Origin: Thalassomonas haliotis
GTDB lineage: Bacteria > Pseudomonadota > Gammaproteobacteria > Enterobacterales > Alteromonadaceae
DNA: 64,000 bases
NCBI RefSeq assembly: GCF_028657945.1
Contig: NZ_CP059693.1
Span: 2,976,001 to 3,040,000 of the forward strand
Reading direction: 5' to 3'
Part shown: positions 44,124 through 53,428 of the stretch, piece after piece
Position numbering within the stretch: the first letter of the stretch is position 1
How the letters are laid out: every line of letters begins with the position of its first letter
Program-made: the position numbers and the translations under genes
Notes under the pieces: generated by a model
What the model was told of the DNA's origin: nothing
Databases searched by the model: none
The model's input: only the letters and a program-made list of their open reading frames with translations

Positions 44124-44426
44124 ATGGCATATGAAATGTTAGTGGGGTTAGAGGTGATCGATGATGATAACTATCAGGCTTATCGTCAGGCGATGAAACC
44201 GATTTTAATCACTTATGGCGGCGGATTTGCTGTCGATTTCCGCGTCTCTGAGGTGTTATTGCCGCAAGCCGGGGCAAACATCAACCGGGTTTTTACCATT
44301 TATTTTCGCGATGAAACAGCAAAAAATGACTTTTTTGCTGATGATGACTACCTTAAGGTCAAAGCCAGATATTTTGAAACCTCAGTCGCCAGTACCAGTA
44401 TTCTAGCCAGCTACGAGCGCGGATAA
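44124..44426 (+). CDS. DUF1330-like small protein
   Basis: 100 residues with a dimeric alpha-beta barrel-type pattern: YQAYRQAMKPILITYGGGFAV followed by a FAVDFRVSEVL strand and FFADDDYLKVKARYFETS, as in DUF1330/YciI-like proteins. AAGGAAAC precedes the ATG. It follows radA by 29 nt and may be co-transcribed. No specific function known. Confidence 0.7.
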   Translation: MAYEMLVGLEVIDDDNYQAYRQAMKPILITYGGGFAVDFRVSEVLLPQAGANINRVFTIYFRDETAKNDFFADDDYLKVKARYFETSVASTSILASYERG

Positions 44427-44541
44427 GGGGAAAGCGTTTGCCTCTGGCAGCAGCTGGGGGCTTGAAAAATATGCCCTTGCAGTTTTTATCTTGGCATGAC
44501 GATGTTATGGTGAGACTGTCACTGTTTTTTCGGGGACGGGA

Positions 44542-45282
44542 GTGAAAAAAGCCTATTTCTTAGTTGCCTGTTTACTGGTTTCATTGACGGGCCAGGGTCA
44601 AACGCCAACACAAATTAAGCTGGTGTCCGGCGACTATCCGCCTTTTACCGGGCAATCCCTGCCCGGCGGCGGGCTGGTCACCCGCCTGGTTGAGGCAACC
44701 TTTGCCCAAGCTTTTGACGGGGCACAAATCCAGGTTGCTTTTGAGCCCTGGGCAAGAGGTCTTGCCAATACCGAGAATCAGAAATATCAGGCGACCTTTC
44801 CTTATTTTCGTAATGAACAGCGGGCCAGCGCCTTTTATTTCAGCCAGCCGGTTATTTTTATTGAGAATGTGTTTTATTACCATAGATCGGAAAATGCTGA
44901 AAACTTTGATAAAAAAACGATCTGTCTGCCTTTAGGATATGCAAAAGGCAGTTTGGGCGAGCTGATTGCAGCGCATGATATGACGCTGATCAGACCGGCT
45001 TCTATGCTGCAGTGTTTTAAAATGCTGGCTAAAAAAAGGGTGGACTTTCTTGCGTGCAGTAAGCGGGTGGGACATTTTTTTACCGCCAGCTATCCGCAGT
45101 TCCAAGGGCTGGCATTCAGGCCGTCGGGGTCGGCTGTGGCGCCTGTGCCTTTGTATGCTATTTTTCCTAAAAAAAACGGTCTTGCCATAGTGACCCGGTT
45201 TAATGTGGCATTACAGCAACTCAAACGCAGCGGCGGCTATCAGAAAATTATTGATAGCTCCTTTGTCAAAGAAAATCTTTAA
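44542..45282 (+). CDS. Stand-alone periplasmic binding-protein-like (SBP_bac_3) protein
   Basis: 246 residues with a short signal peptide (cleavage near GQG-QT). The mature start VSGDYPPFTGQSLPGGGLVT and FEPWARGLANTENQKYQATF mark the same paralog group as 40382 and 35581. The start codon is GTG at 44542, with GGGACGGGA directly upstream. Orphan of any permease. It is divided from the convergent chemoreceptor gene by only 44 nt. Ligand unknown. Confidence 0.7.
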   Translation: MKKAYFLVACLLVSLTGQGQTPTQIKLVSGDYPPFTGQSLPGGGLVTRLVEATFAQAFDGAQIQVAFEPWARGLANTENQKYQATFPYFRNEQRASAFYFSQPVIFIENVFYYHRSENAENFDKKTICLPLGYAKGSLGELIAAHDMTLIRPASMLQCFKMLAKKRVDFLACSKRVGHFFTASYPQFQGLAFRPSGSAVAPVPLYAIFPKKNGLAIVTRFNVALQQLKRSGGYQKIIDSSFVKENL

Positions 45283-45326
45283 CGCCTGAAACATAAGCGC
45301 TTACTGCTGGCGAATTTTTTTGCCCG

Positions 45327-47648
45327 TTATACCGTGAATTGGGCAATAGCATCATCGAGCAGTTCGGCCATTTTTTTCAAATCATCACTCATATTTGCCT
45401 GTTTTTCGGTGCCGGAGGCGGCCTGGGTGGCAACGACACTGATGTTGGTGATCGAGCGCAAAATATCTTCGGTGGCGGTGCTTTGTTCTTCCATGGCGGC
45501 GGCGATCATGGCATTGAGATCTTCAATATTCATCGTCGAACGGCTGATTTCATCTAATGCCAAACCGGCCTTTTCTGCCTGGGAGACGCTGGCTTCACTT
45601 TGTTCGGCGCCTTGTGACATGGCAGTATTGGCATCGTCTATGCTGTTGTTTAATTTGCCGACCACATCCCGGATGTCCTCGGTGGAGTTTTGCACCCGAG
45701 AGGCCAGGTTTCTGACTTCTTCTGCTACTACGGTAAAACCACGACCATGCTCGCCGGCGCGGGCCGCCTCTATTGCGGCATTTAGTGCCAGCAAATTGGT
45801 TTGCTCCGCCATATCATTGATCACATTGACCAGGCTGGTAATTTTTAGTGACTGGTCATTTACCTCGGCTAAGGCCTGAGAGACTGAGGCGACTTGTTCG
45901 GCAAGGGCTTTTATCTGGAAGATGGTGAGGTTAACTTCATTTTTGCCGTTATCTGTGGTGGTTTCGCAGGCTTTGGCCGCTTCCAGGGCTTTTTGGGTAT
46001 TGGTAGAGACTTCCTTGATAGTGGCGGACATTTCGGTCATGGCCGTGGCCATCACGTCAGAGTCGCTTTGTTGATCTTGTGCGCCTGAGCTGGCCTCCTG
46101 GCTGATTTCCGACAATGAGCTGGCGGTATCGGATAATTGCCGGGTATTGCGGGCAACGTCGGTGATCACTGAATGTATCTTATCAACAAAGCCGTTAAAT
46201 CCTGTGGCCAGCAAGCCGGTTTCATCTTTTTGGCTGGAGTTGATCCTGCGGGTGAGATCGCCGCCTGCCTCGGCAATTTCATTTAATGAGGTCACTACGG
46301 TATTAATTGGTTTGGTGATTTGTCCCGCCACCAGGTAGCCGATAAAACTGGAGAGCAGCACCAGCACCAGGGTTATACCGATTGACCAGTTTGTGATGGT
46401 ATTTGCCAGTACGGTTTGCGGTGCAAAGGCTTCGTCGGCGTCTATTTCACTTAAAATCGCCAGCTTGATGCCTTCGATTTCCAGCGGGGCATAGGCGGAG
46501 AGCACTTCAACATTGCGGTAATCGGGGAAAATGGCAAAACCGCTTTCTCCCGACAGGGCTGCCTTAACTCCCTGACTGTCGACCTTTTGCAGACCAATGC
46601 TGGTGCCTTTAACCTCAATTTTGCTGATTTTATCCCTGGACACCCCGGCATTGCGTAAGGCAGCCAGGTAACCGGCCTTATCGTCTATCAGGAAGCGGCT
46701 GGCGGATTGCATATAATAATCCTGATCGACTAGATAACTTTCACCGGATGTGCCCAGGCCAAAATCCTGCCAGTTGTTGTTAAAGGTCATAATGGCATTG
46801 ATTTCGTCAATTGGCGCCTGGAAAATCAATATGCCGAGCTTCTCATTGTCGCTGTAGATTGGTGAGGCGATAAAAGCGGCGGGTCCGTAATAGGAAGGCA
46901 GATACGGCTGAAAGGTGGAGGTTACCACGTGACCGGGTTCATTTACCTTGTTGGCGGCGCGAAAGGCTTTGCCTATGCCGCTGTTGGCGTAAGGACCGTT
47001 GAGCAATGAGGTGGCAAAGTCCAGCTCTTTAAACACTGAATAGACGATATTGCCGGTTTTATCATCCACCAGGAAGATATCGTAATAGGCAAATTTTTGT
47101 AAAAAATCACGAATATGGGGGTGAAAAGTTTTGTGCATGCTGCTGTAGAGGCTGCCGTCGCCGGCATCGAGTAATTTGTCTTTTTCTCCCAGCGGGTTGC
47201 TGTTCAGGGCGATATATTGTTGCTGCAGGGCGATGGCCCGGGGCGGCAGGTTGGCGAGCAGCTCCCGGGTATCGATATTTTCCCCGTCGTTGATAGTATC
47301 AAAATGCCTGCCGAATTCGTTCTGGTAATAGTTTTTTAATTCGCTCGGCTGCTCGGTGCGGTTAAAGGGCAGCGGGTAGCTGTTATAGGCGCGTTTAAAG
47401 TCGCGCATGGCGGACATGATCATGCGGTCATTGGCAAAGGTTTGTACCTGGCGTCTGATAATGGAAAAGTAGCGTTCAATCTGGTCTTTTTTAAGTCCGC
47501 GAACCGAAGTCAGGTGCTTTTCTGCTTGTTTTTGAATGACATTTCGGCCCAGCTCATAAGCAATAAAGCCGACAGCAATACAAGAAAGGATAACAAAGGA
47601 GGCGGTAATGGTACCAAAAAGTAAAGACAGCTTCGCTCGAATTTTCAC
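45327..47648 (-). CDS. Methyl-accepting chemotaxis protein with large periplasmic sensor
   Basis: 773 residues: TM1 (about 9-31), a periplasmic sensor of about 390 residues with dCache-like repeats ([19 protein letters not shown]), TM2 (about 418-440), a HAMP domain ([20 protein letters not shown]) and a long cytoplasmic signalling hairpin with [20 protein letters not shown] and [15 protein letters not shown] at the CheA/CheW-binding tip. The ligand is unknown. The adjacent convergent gene encodes a binding-protein-like protein, which could in principle present a ligand, but they share no promoter. Confidence 0.93.
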   Translation of the reverse strand: MKIRAKLSLLFGTITASFVILSCIAVGFIAYELGRNVIQKQAEKHLTSVRGLKKDQIERYFSIIRRQVQTFANDRMIMSAMRDFKRAYNSYPLPFNRTEQPSELKNYYQNEFGRHFDTINDGENIDTRELLANLPPRAIALQQQYIALNSNPLGEKDKLLDAGDGSLYSSMHKTFHPHIRDFLQKFAYYDIFLVDDKTGNIVYSVFKELDFATSLLNGPYANSGIGKAFRAANKVNEPGHVVTSTFQPYLPSYYGPAAFIASPIYSDNEKLGILIFQAPIDEINAIMTFNNNWQDFGLGTSGESYLVDQDYYMQSASRFLIDDKAGYLAALRNAGVSRDKISKIEVKGTSIGLQKVDSQGVKAALSGESGFAIFPDYRNVEVLSAYAPLEIEGIKLAILSEIDADEAFAPQTVLANTITNWSIGITLVLVLLSSFIGYLVAGQITKPINTVVTSLNEIAEAGGDLTRRINSSQKDETGLLATGFNGFVDKIHSVITDVARNTRQLSDTASSLSEISQEASSGAQDQQSDSDVMATAMTEMSATIKEVSTNTQKALEAAKACETTTDNGKNEVNLTIFQIKALAEQVASVSQALAEVNDQSLKITSLVNVINDMAEQTNLLALNAAIEAARAGEHGRGFTVVAEEVRNLASRVQNSTEDIRDVVGKLNNSIDDANTAMSQGAEQSEASVSQAEKAGLALDEISRSTMNIEDLNAMIAAAMEEQSTATEDILRSITNISVVATQAASGTEKQANMSDDLKKMAELLDDAIAQFTV

Positions 47649-48836
47649 ATTAACATCCTTGTCTGGAGTAAAAGAACCGTATCAACGAATTACTTGGGTA
47701 CTGCAAACTAATTAAAGTCTAGATCAGCTTTCAAATTGCGCAATAAGGAAGGTAATGTATTTGTTAGAGGAAAAATAGCGGTGACGACACTGTCGGTTTG
47801 CTTGTTAAGTGACTGAAAATAAAGTTTCTTTTTGAGAATCTTTTTGCCGGTTGGCAGCTGGCTGGCGCTTAAATTGAGCTGCCGTAAGCGCATGAATTAA
47901 CAGATGAGTTTTAATTTATCTACCCGGCTAAATACTGAACAATGTCAGCCCGAATACATTAAGTTGATTCAGGGCCTGTACTGATTTGTAAAAGGGCAAG
48001 CGGCAGGGGGCAATATAGCCAAGTCGCTTGCTTATATATGACGGAAACGGACTTTGTTTTTTACATATCTGGCTCCGGGGGATTATCGAGCGGATATTAT
48101 CCTTTCACCGCTTACCCGGGAAGATGATCTTGCCTGCCTCTGCTGTGAACTTGGCCATTTAACCTGACCTCGGGTTAATCTAAACCAGCCAGCACAGCGC
48201 TTTTAACGGTGCTCGACGTTAAAGGGCCAGTACTGGCACAATGATAAATAGCCATAATGTGTAAATGCAGTGCAGGAATGCTTAATTTGTTGTAATTTAA
48301 AAAGTTGCTGGCTCATCTAGACCTGAGTCCAGGTTATTTATCCTTATGGAACATGGAGCACTTATTTATTACGTTTGCAGGCACAGCCGCTGCGTCGGCG
48401 GCAATTTCCAGCCATTTGTTGCTGCTGCTGTTGTCAGATTTTTGTAACAAAGGGCATAGGTAAAATTTATGTTAACTATCGGTCACTATTGATCTTTTTT
48501 GCTTTTGCCGCCAATGGGGCATTTCCGGCCATAGCTTGATGTCTTGTTTTTGACCATAGCTTTTTAATGGCAAGCCCCTTAATCAGCACCTAAAGTTGAT
48601 TATGGTTATCCTTTGTCCGGCTTAATTTTCGGCTGTTAAAACCTGGTGCAAAAGGAGTTGAGTTCACTACTGGTCTGATTTTTGGTTATTTTCCAGTAAA
48701 AATAAACATTGTCGTTGTATGGATGCAACGGTTGCTGTCCTGTGATTTTCATTGGCGAAGGAGTCGCTAAAGGACCGTTTCCTCCTGTCGTATCACCGAT
48801 TTCAAACCGTAAACCAATATTCGATAGGATCTCGTT
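47649..48836. other. Long gene-free stretch
   Basis: Almost 1.2 kb without a supported gene on either strand. Short open frames (for example minus 47708-47893) lack ribosome sites and homology. No inverted repeats, attC-like sites or IS remnants stood out. It separates the divergently transcribed chemoreceptor and choice-of-anchor B genes and may carry long leaders or an unrecognised RNA. Confidence 0.5.
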
Positions 48837-50579
48837 ATGAAAAGAAAATCGCTGGTATCGGCGTTGCTTTCCTTTAGTGTTGTTTTTAGCGGACTCAGCT
48901 GGGGTCACAGCGCTATGTATAAAGACAACTACCAATACGATAATAGCAATGAAGGCCTGACTGCCGCACAAATACGCCTGCTAAAAGGCCCGGGGGTGTT
49001 AAGCAATTTATGTGTTGACGGCTCGGCCAATGGTTACCCCTGCCATAATATTCATTTGCAGGCTTTTATGCCCAAAGCCGATATGGGGGGAGGCAGTAAC
49101 AATTTAAATGATATCTGGGGCTGGACAGATCCCGTGACCGGCAAGGAAATAGCCATTGTCGGCCGTACCCAGGGGACCGCCTTTGTCGATATTTCAGATC
49201 CGGTGAACCCCGTTCATATCGGCTTACTGCCGGGGCATAATAACAGCAGCTCATCCTGGCGCGATATGAAAGTTTATAATGATCACGTATATATCGTATC
49301 TGAAGCCAGTAATCACGGTTTGCAGGTTTTTGATTTAACCCAGTTGCGCACCGCGTCCCCCGGATCGACTTTTTCAGAAAGCGGCCATATGAGTGATTTT
49401 GGCTCAGCCCATAATATCGCCATCAATGAAGACAGCGGTTATGCCTATATCGTCGGCAGCAACCAATGCAGCGGCGGTTTATTTATGGTGAATCTGCTAA
49501 ATCCGGGCTCGCCTGCTTATGCCGGCTGTTTTTCTGCCGACGGTTATACCCATGACACCCAGTGCGTGCATTACCAGGGACCCGATTCGGCGTATAACGG
49601 CAGGGAAATTTGCGTCGCCTACAACGAAGATACCATCACTATTGTTGATGTCAGCGATAAAAATAACCCGGTGCAGATCTCCCGCAGCGGCTACAGCGGT
49701 TCGCGTTATACCCACCAGGGCTGGTTTTTAAACGACAGCCAGAGCACTTTGATCATGAACGATGAACTCGATGAGTCCGGCACGGGTAATAATACCACCT
49801 CCTACATCTGGGATGTTAGCGATCTGGATAATCCCAGTGAAATCGGGCGTTACCTGGGGCCTACGCAAGCGATAGATCATAACCTCTATACCTTAAATAA
49901 CTATGTTATCGAAACCAACTACCGCGCCGGTTTGCGTATCCTGAAAACCGATGATATTGCCAATGGTAACCTTAGTGAAGCCGCCTATTTCGATACGATT
50001 CCCGGCTCTGACAGCGCGCAATATTCGGGTACCTGGAGCAATTATCCGTACTTTGCCAGCGGTAATATTATTTTAAGTGATATCGGCACCGGCTTATTTA
50101 TCGTCAAACCGGACTGGGATGCGATTGAAAACGATACCCCGCCTCCGCCACCGCCAATCAGCTATTGTGATGCCGCTAGCAATAATGCCTCTGAAGAATG
50201 GATTGCCAAAGTGATGTTTAACGGCTTCAGCCATGAATCTGCAGGCGCTACTTACAGTGACTTAACCCATATCATAGTGCCCTTGGCCACAGGCGTTAAT
50301 ACGGTTGAGCTTACCCCGGCATTTAGCGGCACCAGCTACCGTGAATACTGGAAGGTCTGGATAGATTTTAACGGCGACGGTACCTTTGCCGATAGTGAGC
50401 AGGTTTTTGACTCCGGCAGTGCCAGCCGAAATCAAGTCAGCGGTACTATCAATATTCCGGCAACAACAGTAACCGATACCCGGATGCGGGTTGTGATGAG
50501 GTATACCAGCGCACCGTCTGCTTGCGGCAGCTTCAATTATGGTGAAGTAGAAGACTATACCGTGAGCTTCACTCCTTAA
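48837..50579 (+). CDS. Choice-of-anchor B family protein with C-terminal GEVED domain
   Basis: 580 residues: signal peptide (about 1-23, SWG-HS), then a LVIVD-type propeller (IAIVGRTQGTAFVDISDP, VYIVSEASNHGLQVFDLTQL, ICVAYNEDTITIVDVSDKNNP) of the choice-of-anchor B family. A Pro-rich linker (TPPPPPP) leads to a GEVED domain of about 130 residues (YWKVWIDFNGDGTFADSEQ, GSFNYGEVEDYTV). Exported; no LPXTG or PEP-CTERM tail is seen. It is followed by a terminator, then by YtkA-like and diheme peroxidase genes. Function unknown in the family. Confidence 0.82.
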   Translation: MKRKSLVSALLSFSVVFSGLSWGHSAMYKDNYQYDNSNEGLTAAQIRLLKGPGVLSNLCVDGSANGYPCHNIHLQAFMPKADMGGGSNNLNDIWGWTDPVTGKEIAIVGRTQGTAFVDISDPVNPVHIGLLPGHNNSSSSWRDMKVYNDHVYIVSEASNHGLQVFDLTQLRTASPGSTFSESGHMSDFGSAHNIAINEDSGYAYIVGSNQCSGGLFMVNLLNPGSPAYAGCFSADGYTHDTQCVHYQGPDSAYNGREICVAYNEDTITIVDVSDKNNPVQISRSGYSGSRYTHQGWFLNDSQSTLIMNDELDESGTGNNTTSYIWDVSDLDNPSEIGRYLGPTQAIDHNLYTLNNYVIETNYRAGLRILKTDDIANGNLSEAAYFDTIPGSDSAQYSGTWSNYPYFASGNIILSDIGTGLFIVKPDWDAIENDTPPPPPPISYCDAASNNASEEWIAKVMFNGFSHESAGATYSDLTHIIVPLATGVNTVELTPAFSGTSYREYWKVWIDFNGDGTFADSEQVFDSGSASRNQVSGTINIPATTVTDTRMRVVMRYTSAPSACGSFNYGEVEDYTVSFTP

Positions 50580-50623
50580 GGCACTAAACGGTTTGGTAAA
50601 TCTGTACATGGTAGCAGTAGTAG

Positions 50624-50652
50624 AGGGGCATAGGGAATTGCCCCTTTATTTT
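50624..50652 (+). terminator. Rho-independent terminator after the choice-of-anchor B gene
   Basis: Stem AGGGGCA (50624-50630) with TGCCCCT (50639-50645), 8-nt loop, followed by TTATTTT. Confidence 0.78.
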
Positions 50653-50696
50653 CCGGCGCAGGTTTTATTTTAATTGTAAATAATAAAATAAATTCA

Positions 50697-51791
50697 ATGA
50701 AGTATCTTAAAATGAAAAGACTTTTTAATTACTCTACATTTCAGAAAACAAAATTTTTGCTGCTGTCTAGGCTGTTGCTTATTTTGCTGTTGCTGACGGC
50801 TAAAGCTGTACAGGCAAAATCACCGGATACGGCTATTGAAAATCCTTTAGTAGCAAAAGCGGTAACACAACTTGATCAGGCCAGGCAGTGGCAAAAACAG
50901 GCAAATGAACGGATCCTGCATGCCAATACGATCCGTAAGCAGCTGAAACAGAGGCGTGCCCGGGCCGCAAAAAGTTCACGCAGCGCAAGCGCTTTGCCGG
51001 ATAATGATAAAAATACCGACAAAGAAGAGTTTGAACAGGAAATACAGGAGCTGCTCGGCCAGTTAACGCAGGCACAGCAGCAGGGGGCCGAGCTCAGGAG
51101 GAAAAGTCAGTTATTAAAACAGCAGGCAAAAATGGATTTTGAGCAGGCCCTGTTGCATATCTGGCCGCAGTGGCTGCATAACCGGGAAGCGTTAATCCTG
51201 GAAGATAACTTAAACGCCTCCCTTGCCCATAATACCCAGATAAGAAGTGTCCATAAAAATATGTTGGCCTTTGCCGGCAACTCGTCAAAGCGCGTGCAGC
51301 GTCCGGATATGTCATTGCAAGTTCCTGCCTTAGGCAAGCAGAATGCACCGGCAGATCTTAATACTTCCTCCTTCCAGTTTTCCCGCCATGAGCAGTATTT
51401 TGCCCATATCGAGGTCCATCCCGGTGGTGCAGGTAAAGCAAACTATAGCGGGATGGCAGAGAAAGAGCAGGGGGCAGGGCAAACGGTATTATCTGAGCCT
51501 GCTTCGGTGCCGTTAAATGAAATCCACCAATGGCGCTTGATGATCAGTGATGTTAGGGGCAACCCGGTGAAAGATGTTGACATTGAAGTACAGGGGCATA
51601 TGCCCGGGCATGTCCATGGTTTACCCACCAAACCCGCCGTGGTTGAAGAAATTGACGCTGGAATTTACCTGGTGGACGGGCTTAAGTTTCAGATGAAAGG
51701 CTGGTGGGTGATGAAGTTTATTTTGCGCCAGGAAGGAGCGGATAGTAGCCAATTTGCAGATGATTTTTTTACTTTTAACCTGGTGCTGTGA
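50697..51791 (+). CDS. Exported coiled-coil protein with C-terminal YtkA-like domain
   Basis: 364 residues. The N-terminal hydrophobic signal ends near residue 40 (VQA-KS). Residues 55-150 are basic and glutamine-rich, predicted coiled coil (QLDQARQWQKQANERILHA; EIQELLGQLTQAQQQGAELR). The last 100 residues resemble YtkA/FixH-type beta-sandwiches: WRLMISDVRGNPVKDVDIEV, then GHMPGHVHGLPTKP with several His and Met, and GWWVMKFIL. Such His/Met-rich domains often bind copper or assist oxidase assembly. It overlaps the diheme peroxidase start by one base (TGATG), so the pair is translationally coupled. Overall function unknown. Confidence 0.65.
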   Translation: MKYLKMKRLFNYSTFQKTKFLLLSRLLLILLLLTAKAVQAKSPDTAIENPLVAKAVTQLDQARQWQKQANERILHANTIRKQLKQRRARAAKSSRSASALPDNDKNTDKEEFEQEIQELLGQLTQAQQQGAELRRKSQLLKQQAKMDFEQALLHIWPQWLHNREALILEDNLNASLAHNTQIRSVHKNMLAFAGNSSKRVQRPDMSLQVPALGKQNAPADLNTSSFQFSRHEQYFAHIEVHPGGAGKANYSGMAEKEQGAGQTVLSEPASVPLNEIHQWRLMISDVRGNPVKDVDIEVQGHMPGHVHGLPTKPAVVEEIDAGIYLVDGLKFQMKGWWVMKFILRQEGADSSQFADDFFTFNLVL

Positions 51792-53197
51792 TGAAAAAAA
51801 GTTTACTGAAAACGTGTGATGCCAGATGTATCTTTGCTGTACTGCTGCTTGCTCTTATGCCAGCAAGCAAGGGGCAGGAGCGGGAGCCAGGGCAAAATGG
51901 CCCGCTGGAAACTTATCATTTTACCGGGGCGGATATTGAATTTCTGGCGCAATTTTCCCTGAGCCGGCTTAAGCCTTTACCCGCAGCGCCCGGTAACCGG
52001 GTGGCGGATAATATTAAGGCGGCACAGTTGGGCAAAAAGTTGTTTTTTGATGAAAGTTTAAGCCGGAATAACCAGGTGTCCTGCCGCAGTTGCCATCAGC
52101 CGGATTTATATTTCACCGATGGGAAAAAAATCAGCCAGGGGGCAGGGTTAACCTTTCGCAGTTCGCCGACCTTGCTTGGCGCAGCCTTTAGTCCCTGGCA
52201 ATTTTGGGATGGCCGTAAAGACAGTTTATGGTCTCAGGCACTGGGACCGATAGAAGATGCTAACGAGTTTAATACCAGCCGGGGGGAATATGTAGTTGCC
52301 TTATTAAAGGGATATTTAGCTGAGTACCAGCAGGTCTTTGGCCCCTTAGATGAAAACACACTGGCAGATAAGCTGGCGCAGCTGGCACTGCCGGCATCGC
52401 CGCTGGGGGATGAAGCGCAAATGAAACGCTGGCAGGCCTTATCTTCGAAATTGCAAACCTGGGTCAACCGGGTCTTTAGCAATGCCGGCAAGGCAATGAT
52501 GGCTTATCAGCGCCGCTTACAACTGCCCCGTGCCCGGTTTGATCATTTTATTGATGCCCTGGTACGTGAAAACCGGCAAAAGAGTACAGCCTATACGGCC
52601 CGCAGCAAAGATGGCCCCGGCAATAGCATGCCGCAATCACTAACCGCGGCCGAGATCAGGGGGCTGAGGGTATTTATGGGCAAGGGCAATTGCGCCAGTT
52701 GTCACAACGGCCCGCTGTTTACAAATTATGAGTTTCATAATATCGGTGCGCCCGAGCCGCTGGAAAATACCGTTGAACTGGGGCGTTACCTGGGGGTGAA
52801 GCTGCTGGCGCAGGATGAATTTACCTGCCTGTCCGATTTCAGCGATGCCGACAGCCGGGCCTGCGATGAGATGCGCTTTTTAAAAGTCAGCGGTCCGGAG
52901 CTGGTGGGGGCGTTAAAGACGCCAACCTTGCGCAATATCGCTAAAACCGCTCCTTATATGCAATTTGGCCAGTTTGCCAATCTCAAAGAAGTGATAGCAC
53001 ATTATAACCAGCCGTCTCCGCCGGTTTATAACCGCCAGCTGCATCCCAGCCGGCCGCACTTTGATATTTTGCCCCTGAAATTAACCGACCAAGAAATAGC
53101 CGAACTGCAGGCATTTCTACACACCCTGACTTCTCCTTTGCCGCAGGAGGATCCCTGGTGGGGGCTTGAGCCGCAACGCTTAACCCGGGCACATTAG
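51791..53197 (+). CDS. Diheme cytochrome c peroxidase / MauG-family protein
   Basis: 468 residues: signal peptide, heme 1 at CRSCH (C98, C101, H102) and heme 2 at CASCH (C301, C304, H305). Surrounding motifs SFRSSPTLLGAAF-like, FWDGRKDSLWSQALGPIE and the C-terminal LRNIAKTAPYMQFGQF are of the bacterial CcpA/MauG superfamily. Members either detoxify H2O2 in the periplasm or oxidise a partner protein. Coupling to the YtkA-like protein suggests a dedicated partner (inference). ATG 51791 overlaps the previous stop; a GTG one codon earlier is the alternative. It is longer than classical CcpA. Confidence 0.85.
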   Translation: MKKSLLKTCDARCIFAVLLLALMPASKGQEREPGQNGPLETYHFTGADIEFLAQFSLSRLKPLPAAPGNRVADNIKAAQLGKKLFFDESLSRNNQVSCRSCHQPDLYFTDGKKISQGAGLTFRSSPTLLGAAFSPWQFWDGRKDSLWSQALGPIEDANEFNTSRGEYVVALLKGYLAEYQQVFGPLDENTLADKLAQLALPASPLGDEAQMKRWQALSSKLQTWVNRVFSNAGKAMMAYQRRLQLPRARFDHFIDALVRENRQKSTAYTARSKDGPGNSMPQSLTAAEIRGLRVFMGKGNCASCHNGPLFTNYEFHNIGAPEPLENTVELGRYLGVKLLAQDEFTCLSDFSDADSRACDEMRFLKVSGPELVGALKTPTLRNIAKTAPYMQFGQFANLKEVIAHYNQPSPPVYNRQLHPSRPHFDILPLKLTDQEIAELQAFLHTLTSPLPQEDPWWGLEPQRLTRAH

Positions 53198-53359
53198 CAG
53201 GTTAACCTATTTACTTGTTAACCCGAATAACAGCGGCCGTCTATGGTGCTTTATTGCCGATATAGGGGAAAGCATTTTGGCTCAACTATTCAGGAAAAAG
53301 CAGGGAAGTGTGTTTTTGATTTCGCACTGGGCAATAAATCGGCGGTGTGGGCAGAGGGA

Positions 53360-53424
53360 AAGGTAAAGCTGTTGGAAGAAGCTTTACCTTGATTTATTGC
53401 CATAAAGCAAATGTTTTATGGCAA
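53360..53424. terminator. Tandem hairpins between convergent genes
   Basis: Two 10-bp perfect stems: 53360-53369 with 53381-53390 (AAGGTAAAGC), and 53397-53406 with 53415-53424 (TTGCCATAAA). They lie between the converging diheme peroxidase and transporter genes and probably act in both directions, though T tracts are weak. Confidence 0.6.
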
Positions 53425-53428
53425 AGTT

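Noticed and set aside
47708-47893. Minus-strand 61-codon open frame behind the chemoreceptor gene
   Set aside because: No Shine-Dalgarno sequence and no family-like features; probably chance.
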